A stretch of DNA of 64,000 nucleotides from Magnolia sinica (taxonomy: Eukaryota; Streptophyta; Magnoliopsida; Magnoliales; Magnoliaceae), in the NCBI RefSeq assembly GCF_029962835.1, contig NC_080584.1:81992862-82056861 (forward strand), in the 5' to 3' direction. A model generated the notes under the pieces. It did not search any database, was not told the DNA's origin, and was given only the letters and a program-made list of their open reading frames with translations. Shown piece after piece: positions 13,820 to 25,165 of this stretch. Both the position numbers and the translations under genes were made by a program. Numbering within the stretch: position 1 is the first letter of the stretch; each line of letters starts with the position of its first letter.

Positions 13820-13992
13820 CAACCATGTGCAGTAAGTTTTCGGATCAAAGCGAAGCTGAGAATAGAGTGTTAGTTGATGGAAAATTGATAACTAGTAGAG
13901 GCACATCCATGGAGTTGTCGCTTGCGATTGTTGAGAAGCTATTTGGCTGCGAGAAGGCATTGGATCTTGCTGTCAATGAGAACTTTAAATAG
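13820..13992 (+). pseudogene. DJ-1/ThiJ family C-terminal fragment
   Basis: The open frame encodes KFSDQSEAENRVLVDGKLIT, then SRGTSMELSLAIVEKLFG and EKALDLAVNENFK, ending in a TAG at 13990-13992. This matches the C-terminal part of one domain of plant DJ-1 proteins (glyoxalase III/deglycase-like, DJ-1/PfpI superfamily), where the VVDGKLITSRGPGT and EF.LAIVE.LFG segments are typical. The usual GPGT is reduced to GTS by a small loss, and the nucleophile-elbow cysteine region lies upstream of what is present, so the fragment cannot be catalytic. It is the last recognisable cargo before the right end of CACTA-1. Confidence 0.85.
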
Positions 13993-14215
13993 ACATATAA
14001 CTATTATGTTGGTATTGTACTTTTGTCAAGGGATTAAAATGAATGATTGTATTTGATTGAATGAATGAATGATTGTATTTGATTGAATAAATAAATGATT
14101 TAGCCATGAAGTATTTATCTATATTAGCTTTTATATGAGTTGATCTATCAGGTCATGTACTACAATGGCAAGAGATGTTATTATTATATTTTCTTTAATT
14201 ATTTTTTAAAGCAAT

Positions 14216-14539
14216 AGGCAATTGTTACGGCTATTAACTGTAGCCCTTTTATTTGGAAACTATAGTTGTTTCTAATTTCAGCCTATTGCTACAGTTCTTG
14301 CTCTACTTTTAGCTACAGATATAATCTGTAGCGGTATATACTTTAGAGCTACGGAAAGTATTGCTAAGGCTTTAATTTGTAGCTATTGTATTTATTGTTG
14401 CGGATTAAAACCGTAGCCATAACTTAAAGACCTATGGCTACGGCATCAATGGCTACGGTCGTGCTACGGACTATAACCATAGCCATAGGCATTTAGCTAC
14501 GGTTTTTATCCGTAGCCTTTTCCCAGTTTTTTGGTAGTG
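14216..14539 (-). repeat. CACTA-1 right subterminal region
   Basis: Many GCTACGG/CCGTAGC and degenerate GCTACAG motifs in both orientations, densest at 14395-14520, then the terminal inverted repeat ending GGTAGTG at 14539. It mirrors the left end. The direct repeat ATT follows. Confidence 0.88.
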
Positions 14540-17153
14540 ATTTAATTGGCCTCTGCATCCATAAAAATTATTAAGATTGACTAAACCCTCACCAATAAAA
14601 ATTCAGTATGGCACAACGGTAATCCTTCCCTTGAACGTCATGGAATTTAATATTAATAGACATTGGCAAGACTCAACATTAATCCATCTTTACTTTAAAC
14701 ATTGGGCTTTAAATCAGGACTTGTTAGGTTGATTCTCGAGTCATATGCCACATGTACAAGGCCAGGCTAGGCCCAGACCTAGGCTCATGCCAGACCAAAT
14801 TAAATTTTAGTATATAAAAGAAGATTAATTCAAATGCATGGCAAAATAGTGATATTTGTGCTTAACCAAGGGCAAGACCGACTTTTTTCAGTTGACTAAT
14901 TAAGGATCTATTAGTGTAAGCAGCTCCAAGTCATGCAGAAAATGAGGTGGAGTTTGGGAAATAGAATAAAAGCAAGAGGTTTCTTTTTTTTGGAATACAT
15001 TCTAGATTCCTTCCCATCATATTTAGAGATGACGGCTAATACATGCACATTCATTTACTACTCTTTTTTTGGTCAAATTTTAAAGATGTTAGTAAAATAA
15101 CCAAGGCATGGTTACCGTTTGTTTCCATCTTATGAACTGCAAATGACATTCACTATCTATAATTCCTTTCTAAATCATGGTAAAATAAAAAGAAAGATTA
15201 AATGCTCTTACATTAACTGACTATGCACTTCCAAACGGGAACTTAAGAAGCATGGCCCAAAGAAGCGGAGGGGACTGAAACATGAAGGCCACTGCAATAC
15301 TATGAAATAATGAATGAAATATTTATTAGCTTAAGAAGCATGGCCCAAAGAAACGGAGGGAACTGCACATGAGCACCCACTTCCTTTCATTGATCATCCA
15401 AAAAAATGAAGATCAATCAGCTGATTAATAATCAAACTATTGTAATTATTAGTTTAAGTTACTGCTAAAATAGGATCAGCGATATAAACAGTTTTAAGTT
15501 GTGACCATGCCACTTGTGCAGTTTTTGACATCATGAATATCACCTTAACAACCTAGTAGAGTAACTAACGTTTTCCAAATCAGAAGGGGCAAAAACTTAA
15601 TTTGGTAGCTTAGCTAACACTAGTTATGCTATCATCTTAAAACAGTCACAATTTGGGGATTTGTTTATAAATGACAAAAAGGAATGGTGTTATTACAAAT
15701 ATGAAAACTAGAGGGGGCTTTGTCTTCTATTGCTAAAAGGAAGGGTTGTATATGCAAAAACCTCTAAAAAATATTTATCATATGAAATACAAAACCATGG
15801 TTGATCAAGGTTTAGCTAAGGATCAGCAACATTACTGCAATGCTTCTATGAGGGTTCTGCTCCATGCCCTTCTAAAGTTGGACTAAGATCTCTCTCCCCT
15901 TCTGTCAGCATCTGTTCAAGAACACTGGAGAAGAATCTTTTGACTAGTGAAATGTTTAGAATGCAACCAAGATACAGGTACATACAAGCTGGGCTAATCA
16001 TGCATGTAAATTTTGTTGCGGAAATCATTTTCCACAACTATAGTTGTGAATTGTAACTAATCCTTGCCATAACTGTCCTAAGAAATCAGAGTTTGGAGGA
16101 CCCCTGACTCAACCTTTCCATAGTTGATCCTCACAAGTCACACCCGTGCTCACCAAAGAGCACACCCTTCAAAACCATATTATAAAGGACAGCTAGGCCT
16201 TAAAGATGATACACACCAGACGGCGTCTTGAAAGGTATCTAAAAACAGGAAGATTTATGAAAATATAAGAGGAAGTATGGATTCTTGCAACACCTCTTGA
16301 TTACTTCTTTCCACTGTGTACATTTGGAGATAGACAAGGCTGTCTAGTCTCAGTGACTCGTGCACTGAGGATGTTTCTGAACTAGCATTATTGATTCGGG
16401 TTTGAGATCTCTTTGATGTCACAGTCTCTTTTTCTTTTCTTTTTTCTTTTCTTTTTTTACCATGTGTCATCACTTAATCAACATGTTCACTATTTTTTCT
16501 ACTTTGATTAGTTGGGGGCTGTTTGGGGCGAGGGATTTTTGGCAGGGATGGATTTTAAATCTACCCTATTTATCGTTTGCAGGGATTGTCAAATCCGTGG
16601 ATTTCCTAAATGCAAGCCTCCATAAATCCATGCCCCCTCTGCTGTCTATCAAATGCAAGCCATTGCCCTCTCTGCTATCCATCAAAGGCAAAAAGAAATA
16701 GAAAAAGAAAACTAGAAAATTTCTGCATTTCAAAATTCGCTAATTAAACAGCAAATGTAACACGAAAATGCTGAAAATTTAGGCAAATGTAGCATGAAGA
16801 TCGAAAGTTCTACAATTAAAAATATCAAACTATTACAAGTCAACCAAAGATCCAGCAAAACAGGAAAAAAGAAAAAAGAAAATCCAAACTGATTAGATTC
16901 GACTAGATGAGCAAAAAATGCAAGAAATTTTATAAAAATTTATAAATTCAAGGTCAAAAGAACCAGATCAAACAAGAACATCTGTTCAATCAAACTAAAA
17001 TGAATCACCGAAAATTTACGGTAAAAATGTTATAAAAAAAAGGCCAAAAATACAAGATCAAGATCAAAACAACAAGATCAAGTAAATACAACCAAATTCC
17101 ACTCAATCTAACTTCGAAATCAAATAGAATAGGGAAAAGAAAAGGATCAATAC
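14540..17153. other. No recognisable gene
   Basis: AT-rich DNA. The phrase AAGAAGCATGGCCCAAAGAA occurs twice (about 15245 and 15331), a short direct repeat. A minus-strand open frame at 16255-16473 (HESLRLDSLVYLQMYTVERS) has protein-like composition but is unrecognised. Around 16505-16700 a GGGCTGTTTGGGG-type MITE-like end is visible without a clear partner. Confidence 0.45.
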
Positions 17154-17234
17154 CTCTGCAACATAGGCGGCGAAAGCATTGCTGGCGAACGTTCCCGTGA
17201 ACGAGATCTCGATCTTGGGCTTGAGATCAGACAT
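17154..17234 (-). CDS. Possible first exon of an unidentified gene
   Basis: On the minus strand an ATG at 17234 in a GC-richer island opens exactly 27 codons, MSDLKPKIEISFTGTFASNA followed by FAAYVAE, ending at a GTATTG donor (17153-17151). The upstream DNA (17235-17410) is pyrimidine-rich with CGATCGATCG-like words, as in plant leaders, and a TTTTATGTTATT stretch lies beyond. I do not recognise the protein, and no matching later exon was found between 14540 and 17150. It may be a real gene start, a captured first exon, or chance. Confidence 0.4.
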
Positions 17235-17689
17235 GGGAGCTGAGCACTGGCGCCGGAGAATGCCGATCTGGTGTCGGAAAAAGCTGCGATCGATGGGGCC
17301 ATTTGAATGTGGGCGCTCAATGGAAGATGAAAGACGGAAAAGAGGAAAGGAGGGAGAAGGGGCGCTCGATCGATTTGGGATGGATATGAAAATCCTCTTC
17401 CAAATAACATAAAATTTTAAAATCCGTGAGTAATGAGTTTTCTACTAGATAATAACACAAACTTTATTAACGGTCGTACATGTATGGGACCAATTTCTGG
17501 ATGGTTAAGATTGTATTATATAATAAAAATTACAAATATTTACCATTTACAACTATACCGATTTTTTGGATGGTCTGGATAGCTCTATAGCTTAGCCACT
17601 GTTGTTATAAACAAGTCACCACTATTTTATATAAAATACAAAACTCACAAAGAAAAACAAAAAAATGAAAACGTGAAGTCAAGCTTTGG

Positions 17690-18850
17690 ATCGAGTATGG
17701 CTTTGTGGCCCCACCATGATCGATTTGTTTCATCCATGCCGTCCATCCATTTCTCAACATAATTTTATCATCGATCCCAAAAAATGAGCATGAACTAAAA
17801 CTTGAGTAGACGACACAATGCGAAAACAATAGTGATTGGACATCCACCATTAAAAATCTAGCCCATTATGTGTTGCCACTTGGATGAGGAGTCATACCAA
17901 GTTTCAGATCCATCCAAATTTCGGGTGGGGCCCCACCAAGTGCTTTTATATATTTTAGGCATGTCTTCACATGATTTTAGATGGTATGGCCCATCAAAGT
18001 TCTGTATACGGCTAATTTATGGGATATCTTATAATTTAAAGGGGACCCATCAAATGCATGGTATTGATTTTTGATACACGTCATGGTGGGGCCCACACAG
18101 CTCAACCTCATGGGGAGTTGCCATGAGCTCGACGTATAGAACATTTTCTATATATATATAATATTTAAAAAATATAAAAACCTATGATGTATTTGTTATA
18201 TCCACATCGTCCATCCATTTTGAGATATCATTTTAAGTCACGAGCAAAAGAATGAGACCGATAAGAATCTGTAGTGGACCCCACCACAGAAAACAATGGG
18301 AGGGTGATTCCCACCGTTGAAACTATCCTAAGACCCATCATAATGTTTATTTGAAATCTAATTGGTTCAAAACTGAAAAAAAAAAAATTTAAATGGTTTG
18401 TGGGGCCATACATTATGGTGGGGCCCACACAGCACTAACCACCAGCCATTGAATGGTCTAGGGGGAGTAGCCAATCTATTCCCCTTATTTGTGGTGTGGT
18501 CCATTTAATCTTTGGATATGATTCATTTTTTAGATAATTCTATAAAATGATCTCGAAAAATGGATGAACGGTGTGTGTTGATCCCAAATTTTCGGTAAAT
18601 CCAAAATTCAAGTGGACCATGCCACACAAAACAGTGTGGAATAATGATTTCCACCGTTGATACCTTCCTTAGGCCCACAATAATGTTTATTTTCCATCCA
18701 ACATGTTCATAATATCTAAAAGATATGAATGAAGCAAAAACACAAACATTAGCTTATCCAAAACATCTATCAAATGCACGGTGTTGATGTTCGACACACA
18801 TCATGATAGGCCCCACAAAACTTACTAACATTAATTCTTAAAGTCTCAGG
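17690..18850. repeat. Cluster of dispersed GGGCCCAC-rich non-autonomous elements
   Basis: Several units sit side by side, each with GTGGGGCCCAC near its ends and phrases such as CCGTCCATCCATTTT, TCAAGTGGACCACACC and TTTCCACCGTTGA. A unit at 17862-18141 has close relatives at 19740-20060, 24700-25165 and 58603-59070. The piece 18474-18740 has an inverted copy at 57757-58027. No protein is encoded. Repeated inverted ends suggest DNA-transposon derivatives (MITE-like), superfamily unknown. Confidence 0.7.
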
Positions 18851-19430
18851 GTGTCAATAAGTTGGGTCACAAATTTGTCTAGAATATTTAACCCATTTTA
18901 CATGTCTGGTCCATTCACTCTATTTTACTGATCATTACCCTTAAATTGACTAGTTACTCACCCCGATCATGTTACATATGAGAAAGATATTGAGCAAACA
19001 AGATTGATCAACAATTTGAGTGAATTTTGATTTAAACATCTGAAGTTATTACTCTTCAATCTAGACTAATTGGATTGTCCAAAAACGGTTAAAGGTTGTT
19101 CATAATATCAAAAATATATGAATGAATAAAAAACACAAACATCAGCTTGATCCAAAACTTCTATGGCCTCCAAGAAATTTTAAATGGTAGAGGTTCAATC
19201 ACACTATTTCCTGTGGTGTGGTCCACTTAAGCTTTGGATATGATTCCTTTTTGTTCTTTAGACCTCAAATTATCTGTTAACGTGGATGAATGGAGTGGAT
19301 AAAATAAATAAATAACAGTGGACCCCACAGAGTTTACTCTGATAAGGGTAACGAGTAACCCAAATGTAGTAGAGAAGGGTTTCTTTAAAACATTTATAAT
19401 CATATATTGAGCCTGCCTAAATGTGATTCA
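18851..19430. other. Decayed dispersed-repeat material
   Basis: Contains weakly preserved pieces of the same GGGCCCAC-type units (for example around 19195-19330). No gene. Confidence 0.5.
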
Positions 19431-20070
19431 CATATCCAACCCACTCATTATGTGTGTCCCACTTGGATGAAGGATCAGACCAAGTTTCAACCTCATCCAT
19501 GTCTGTATTAACTTATAAACAAATTGGATCTCAAATAAACATCACGGCCGACCCTAGGAAGGTTTCAATAATGGGTGTCACTGTCCCACTCTTTTCTATG
19601 GTGGGTCCACTTGAACTTTGGATATGCCCCGTCAATCAGATGCACCATTCCATGGTAGGCCACAAGCTTAAAAATAAAGTCAATCCATGACTTAGGTGGG
19701 CCACACCACATACTATAGTTGAGAGAGTTACCCTCCCATTAAAACATTCATAATCATTTATTGGGCCCACCTAGATGTGGTTCATAGATCCAGCCCATTC
19801 ATTATGTGTGTCCCACTTGGATGAGGAATCAGACCAAGTTTCATACACATCCAAAACTCATGTGGGCCCCACCAAATACTTTTATATGTTTTAGGGATGT
19901 CTTCACATAGTTTTAGATGCCATGGCCCACCTAAGTCTCGTATATGACTGATTTTTGGACTTAAAGGGGACACATCAAATGCATGGTGTTGATGTTCTAC
20001 ACACATCATGGTGGGGCCCACACAGATTAACCTCATGGGAAGTTCCCATGAGGTGACCTCATAGTACTAT
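19430..20070. repeat. Two adjacent GGGCCCAC-type units
   Basis: The phrase TCATTATGTGTGTCCCACTT occurs at about 19445 and 19798, and both are followed by GGATGA..ATCAGACCAAGTTTC. The second unit ends in GTGGGGCCCACACAG and a CTCATGGGAAGTTCCCATGAG palindrome near 20031-20052. It is the same family as 17862-18141. Confidence 0.7.
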
Positions 20071-20537
20071 TTCACTATTTAGGTAACTCCTTCATGGGTG
20101 TTACTCTAACCATGTAGGGCCCACCTTAATATATTTTATGTATATTGACATCGTCCATATATTTTTCCATCATACTTTAGGATATGATTTCAAATCACAA
20201 GAACTCAATAATCTCAGGTGGGCCATATCAATCCAAACAATGATGAATAACCATTAAAAACCTTTTGAAGGCCACAAAAGTTTTGGATCAATTTAATCTT
20301 TGTAGTTTTCCTTCACCTAGATCTCCTTTACATTGTCAACAAGTTGGATTGCAAATAAACATTACTAAAACCTTATGATAGGCTCTTAATAATTTTTAAT
20401 GGCGAGGTACTATATTATCATTCTTTTCAATGGTGTGGTCCACTTAAGATTTAAATCTACACAATTTTTTATACCCGGCCCAAAAATAGGTTGGAGAAAT
20501 GTATGGGCGGCAAGGATATACAACACATCATCAAAAT
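20071..20537. other. Dispersed-repeat remnants
   Basis: Carries further TAGGGCCCACC, TTGGATTGCAAATAAACATTAC and TGGTGTGGTCCACTTAAG phrases of the same repeat group. No gene. Confidence 0.5.
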
Positions 20538-20865
20538 CTCACTTTTGTTATCTAACTTTTCAATTTTTCTTGTCAAAATACAAAATTTAGTTTTCTTTTT
20601 TAAAAAATATATTTTTTTACATCATCAAAATCTAGTTTTGTCAATTTTTTTACAATTTTGTTTAATTTTTTTAATTTTCTTTTTCAAAATATCATTTTTT
20701 TATCTCACTTTTGTTATATAACTTTTCAATTTTTCTTCTCAAAATACAAAATCTAGTTTTCTTTTTTAAAAAATATATTTTTTACATATTACCAATTTTT
20801 TCACAATTTTGTTTAATTTTTTAAATTTTCTTTTTCAAAATATCATTTTTTTATCGAAATTTTTT
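20538..20865. repeat. T-rich tandem duplication, 165-bp unit
   Basis: TCTCACTTTTGTTAT begins at 20538 and again at 20703, and the following sequence repeats with few changes (TAACTTTTCAATTTTTCTT, CAAAATACAAAATTTAG/ATCTAG). Strand asymmetry is extreme, with long T runs continuing to about 21030. Phe-rich open frames here are artefacts. Confidence 0.8.
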
Positions 20866-21039
20866 TTTTCAAAATTATCAACATTATTCAAAGTTCTTAA
20901 TTTTTTTTTTTTAAATCTAGATTTTTATAAAATTACAATTTTTTTTTCAAAATTTAAATTTTTCTTAAACATTGTTAATTATTTTTCTAAGCTTCTTAAA
21001 TATTTTTTTTTTTCGAAAATTTTTTGAGCTTTTTCAATT

Positions 21040-21572
21040 TTGACCTGAGCATTAGAGACGGTCTTTGATAGGGCTATAAGACGGTTTAGGACCGTCTCTA
21101 ATAGAGACGGTCCTTGACAGTCTGTAATAAAGACCGTTTAGGGCCGTCTCTAATAGAGACGGTCCTTGACCATCTCTAATAGAGAGTCTTTGACAGTCTC
21201 TAATAGAGACGGTCTTTGACAGGGCTATAAGACGGCCAAGGACCGTCTCTAATAGAGACGGTCTTTGACAGTCTCAGATTGTAAGTAAAAGACGGCCAAC
21301 GACCGTCTCTAAAGTAGACGGCCAATGACCGTCTCAGATGACCGCATATAAGACGGTCAAGGACCGTCTCTAATGCGGACAGCCAATGACCGTCTCAAAT
21401 GACCTATATAAGACGGTCAACGACCGTCTTAAATGATTTGTGGACGTTCAAAATTTTAAGACAATATTAAGGACGGTTATGGGCCGTCTAAAATTTTAGA
21501 GACAGTTTGCGGCCGTCTCTAAAGCGTCTTTAAACCAAGCAATTTTCATTTTTTTCCATTTTTCACGTAGTG
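21040..21572 (-). mobile_element. CACTA-5: right end with GACGGTC subterminal array
   Basis: A dense array of AGAGACGGTCCTTGAC and its complement (GACCGTCTCTAAT) in both orientations runs from about 21055 to 21535. It is followed by TTTTTCACGTAGTG, whose inverse CACTACGTGAAAAA is a typical CACTA terminus. The element ends at 21572. I could not find the matching left end in the window, so its size is unknown; the T-rich duplication at 20538 may be interior. Confidence 0.75.
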
Positions 21573-24500
21573 TTCAATCAATGGTAATTGTGGTATTCTA
21601 GATTTCATAGGATATGAACATAAATGATCCAAGACCAATTCTTTCAAAGTTATCCTGACTCAGTGGATTGAGTGAACAATAATGAGATCGACTTTGGGTG
21701 CATATCATAATCCGAGTGGTCGTCACCAATTAATGTCAGTCAATCAAGTTCTATATATCCTAATCAATGAATGAGTCTGTGACAGTCAAACACTCAATGG
21801 GCAATCACTAATTTCCATTTACAGAGACAATCTTAAAAAACATAGATTCATGATATCATATATAGGAATACAATTAGAAACGAACAATAATTCTTCAAAA
21901 ATCTTACTCATGCATTTAACTACTTAGTTGGCATGCACAACATATAACTACTTATTTTTACAAAAACAAGCTCATATGAATAGTAAATGTGCACCAATAA
22001 GCATTCATGTAATCAAATCAACACACGTAGCATATGAATCATAATCATATTAAGATCCAAACATTTGATTAGGGAAAATTTCTATATAAACATAAAACTC
22101 ACTAATTGAAACTATCACGAACTGATACACACTAGCTTAGAAGAATGATCCTTACTTGTTATGGTAAATTCATGTGCTAATGGCATCTAAAGATAGGAAG
22201 ATTTAAGAAAAACTTAGCTTCCTCACCAAATTATCATAAAAATCTCAATTAAACCCATGAAACCCCAAATTAGTTCTTAATTTTCATAATAGGATGATAC
22301 TCTCTACCTTCTATTAATATTAGGCTTTGATTAGTTGGAAGAACGATAATAGAATCGACAACTTCTGATGAAAAAACCATTCTCAAAACCCTAAATTTCT
22401 AATTTTCTAACAATTTAAAAATGAATTCCCTTCATATAATTTTTTAAACAATATGATGTGAGTCATACAACTCACAGTCTTTGGTCTCGATCTAAGTTGT
22501 ATGATTCAGATGATCTTAGACATGTAATTTTAGAAAAACGTTAGCCTACCAACTAATGGTCTAGAGCTTTTTTAGAAATTTTGGCTGCTTTCAGAGCTAT
22601 TTCATGAATATAATTTTGTAGATCTTCAAAATAAGTTTGTAGTGCGCATTGTTAAGTATACAATATAGTTTACGGAATGCATTTATTTGTGGTATAAGGG
22701 TATTTAATTGTACATGTACGTCAACAACCTTATATATACTCTAATTGCGGAAAGTAAATTTTTTAGGTCATTACACGTTAATAATGGAAGACATATCTTA
22801 GAAGAAACCTAGTGAAAGATATCTTTGGATGCAAATATGATTTTGCCAATATTGAACCCGTAGTGTTAACATTTGGCAACCTCTTATTGGTCCATGTAGG
22901 TGCACTAAAAAAGGGTATAAACACCTATGATACCATTAATCTTAGCACAAGTTGCTTGCATAATTTAGAAGGCTATCAATTTTTAAGTGTTAGAAATTTA
23001 AGAAATGCATGCATGTGACACTGCTTGGTTTGTAGGTAGAACGACTCCGTCGGATGGAAAAGGGAAGATAAACTTCAAATCTAATTATCATACCTTAAGG
23101 CAATTAAGATTCTATACTTCCGCTTTATTTTACTTACATTGTGGAATCATAAGGGAAGTACTGAAATTACTGCTTAGGGTAATCGTGATTTTAAACTAAG
23201 AGCAACCATGGTTTAATTTGTGTTAAACCATATGCATACAATTTAAACGAGAAATACTAGAACTAGGCATTATTTTGTTAAGCCAAGGCCCAACAAAAAG
23301 CCTATTTAGTGAACCATGGTGCATCTAAATCATTTTTTAAGAATTTGTATTAAATGGGCCTGATTTTTTGTCCCATGGCCAAAATTTTAGATGACATCTA
23401 ATGGTTGGAGTGGGCCTTGAAATTTTGAAGGCATTTCTCTCCCAAATATTTCCGTTCATAGGGCCCACTTAGTGATCACCCTGGATTAATTAATTTACTT
23501 AAATATCAGAGTGGTGCCTACTAATTCTTGAAGTGATATCACCATGTAGAAGTTGACTAATGTCATCACATGTAATCCATGGTTTTCAATGTTGGATTTA
23601 CGCCTCCACCTAGTGATTTCAAATGGCTGAATTTTCTGGTAAATGGATTCGTCGTACACCCTACCAAACACAAAAACTTTTTGCGATTTACACTCATTAT
23701 CATCGATTACCATAGAATTCACACTGCCAATGACCCTTAAGATTAATTCATTGATACGAGGATTAGTCAATGGATTAATTTTGACTTTAATGATTTCATT
23801 TTTAAAGTTTAGAAGATCAAAATGGCTTTGGAGTGGCCACAGTATCTTGAGTCATGATGGTGTATGATTATTAGTAGTACAACCATGGCGTATATTTGAT
23901 CACATCAAAGATAATGGTCATAGGACCATATAAGTATAGTGGCAACATAAGTTCCATTTTTGTTAAAAAGAGTTGTAGCCATGTAATGAAAGATGATCAA
24001 CCTAGCCCTAGAGGGAGGGGGTTATCTTTCATGAAACAATTGAAATGGGTTAATCGGTTAGCCATTATATGGAGGAGAACTCTAAGGCCCATTTGTATGT
24101 GTTCTCTTTATTTTAGTGTCAAAGTCACTAGCCTTGTTGGGAGGATTTAAGAAAATCTATTATTGCAACCTTTGCCTATAGAAAGTTTAAATGATGTGCT
24201 GATTTGCTACTGGATTTTGACATTAGTTAATTTCTAGTGTAAGGTTGAATCTTAAAAAAATTTAGTAAGCAAGTTAGTTTTTTACAGCAATTTTTACTTC
24301 ATTTATGAGTAATGAATCATCACGTGTTCCAGTGTTGAGCAGTGAGATATTTTTGATCTACAAAGAGAAAATTCTCCTAACATTAGGGTATGGACCTTGA
24401 CTTGGTGCTTTGTGTAAATGAACCACCTATACCTACAAAATCAAGTGCTTCAATAGAGAGATCCATGTATGAGTGAAATGATCTAATTGCCTAAGTTTGA

Positions 24501-24689
24501 TGTTCATCAAAGCCTGTGTTGTGTCAGTAAGAATATTCAGGGTTTAATTCCAGACCGTGCTGAAGTTAAGGATTTCATGAAAGCTATTTGAACAATTGGT
24601 CATCCCTAAAATACAATAATACCAAGGTTATGCGTAAACACATTATGGAAATGAGGGGCTAGGAAGCCAACGATTTCTTTGAATTATAT
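21573..24689. other. No recognisable gene
   Basis: AT-rich intergenic DNA. Open frames at 22812-23018, 23495-23770 and 23896-24150 lack recognisable similarity. A CCATGGTTTTCAA phrase at 23579 and scattered GGGCCCAC words point to old repeats. Confidence 0.45.
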
Positions 24690-24699
24690 TGTATGGGCC

Positions 24700-25165
24700 C
24701 CATTATGATTTATGTTGAACATCAACACCATGCATTTGATGTGTCCCCTTTAAATTATGGGATATCCCAAAACTCAACCGCATACTGAACTTAGGTGGGC
24801 CCTAACATCTAAAATCATGTTAAGACATGCCTAAAATATATAAAAACACTTGGTGGGGCCCACCTGAAATTTTAATTCCTCTGAAACTTGGTCTACCCCT
24901 CATCCAAGTGGGACACATGATGGATGGGCTGGATTTGCGAACTACATTTCGGTGGGCTCAAAAAATGATTATAAATGTTTTAATGGAGGATAACCCTTCT
25001 CAACTTTTATATGTGGTATGGGACAAAGCCAGAGAATGACTTGAACTTTAAGCCCTAGGCACACTATGGAATGGTTCATTTGACTGATGGGGTAGATGTT
25101 TGACATAAATCATGTGAGGGCCCACACAGCTCGACCTCATGGGGAGTTATCATAAGCTCGACCTT
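24700..25165. repeat. GGGCCCAC-type MITE-like element with inverted ends
   Basis: Starts with GGGCCCCATTATGATTTATG then TTGAACATCAACACCATGC, and ends with GATGTTTGACATAAATCATG then GGGCCCACACAGCTCGAC, so the ends are imperfect inverted repeats. Nearly the whole unit is repeated at 58603-59070. Non-coding, about 470 bp. Confidence 0.75.

Larger units (their letters stand above)
4267..14539 (+). mobile_element. CACTA-1: complete-ended, non-autonomous CACTA (En/Spm) transposon carrying host gene fragments
   Basis: The left end reads CACTACAAAAAAAATGG then AAAGGCTACG. The right end, read inward on the minus strand, is CACTACCAAAAAACTGGG then AAAAGGCTACGG. The flanks are ATT at 4264-4266 and ATT at 14540-14542, the 3-bp target duplication expected for CACTA. 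Subterminal GCTACGG/CCGTAGC repeats crowd both ends. Length is 10,273 bp. No TNP2-like transposase or TNPA-like gene is recognisable inside, so it is probably mobilised in trans. Inside lie fragments of CNOT1, an LRR receptor kinase and DJ-1, plus one unidentified open exon, all on the plus strand, and several small MITE-like insertions. Such gene-fragment cargo is known from plant CACTA elements (Tpn1 family, Tgm-Express1). Confidence 0.9.

Noticed and set aside
20491-21027. Phe-rich membrane proteins
   Set aside because: They come from long T runs in the 165-bp duplication and have no start or family support.
21055-21535. CRISPR-like array
   Set aside because: Repeats occur in both orientations with uneven spacing and no unique spacers, in plant nuclear DNA beside a CACTA terminus.
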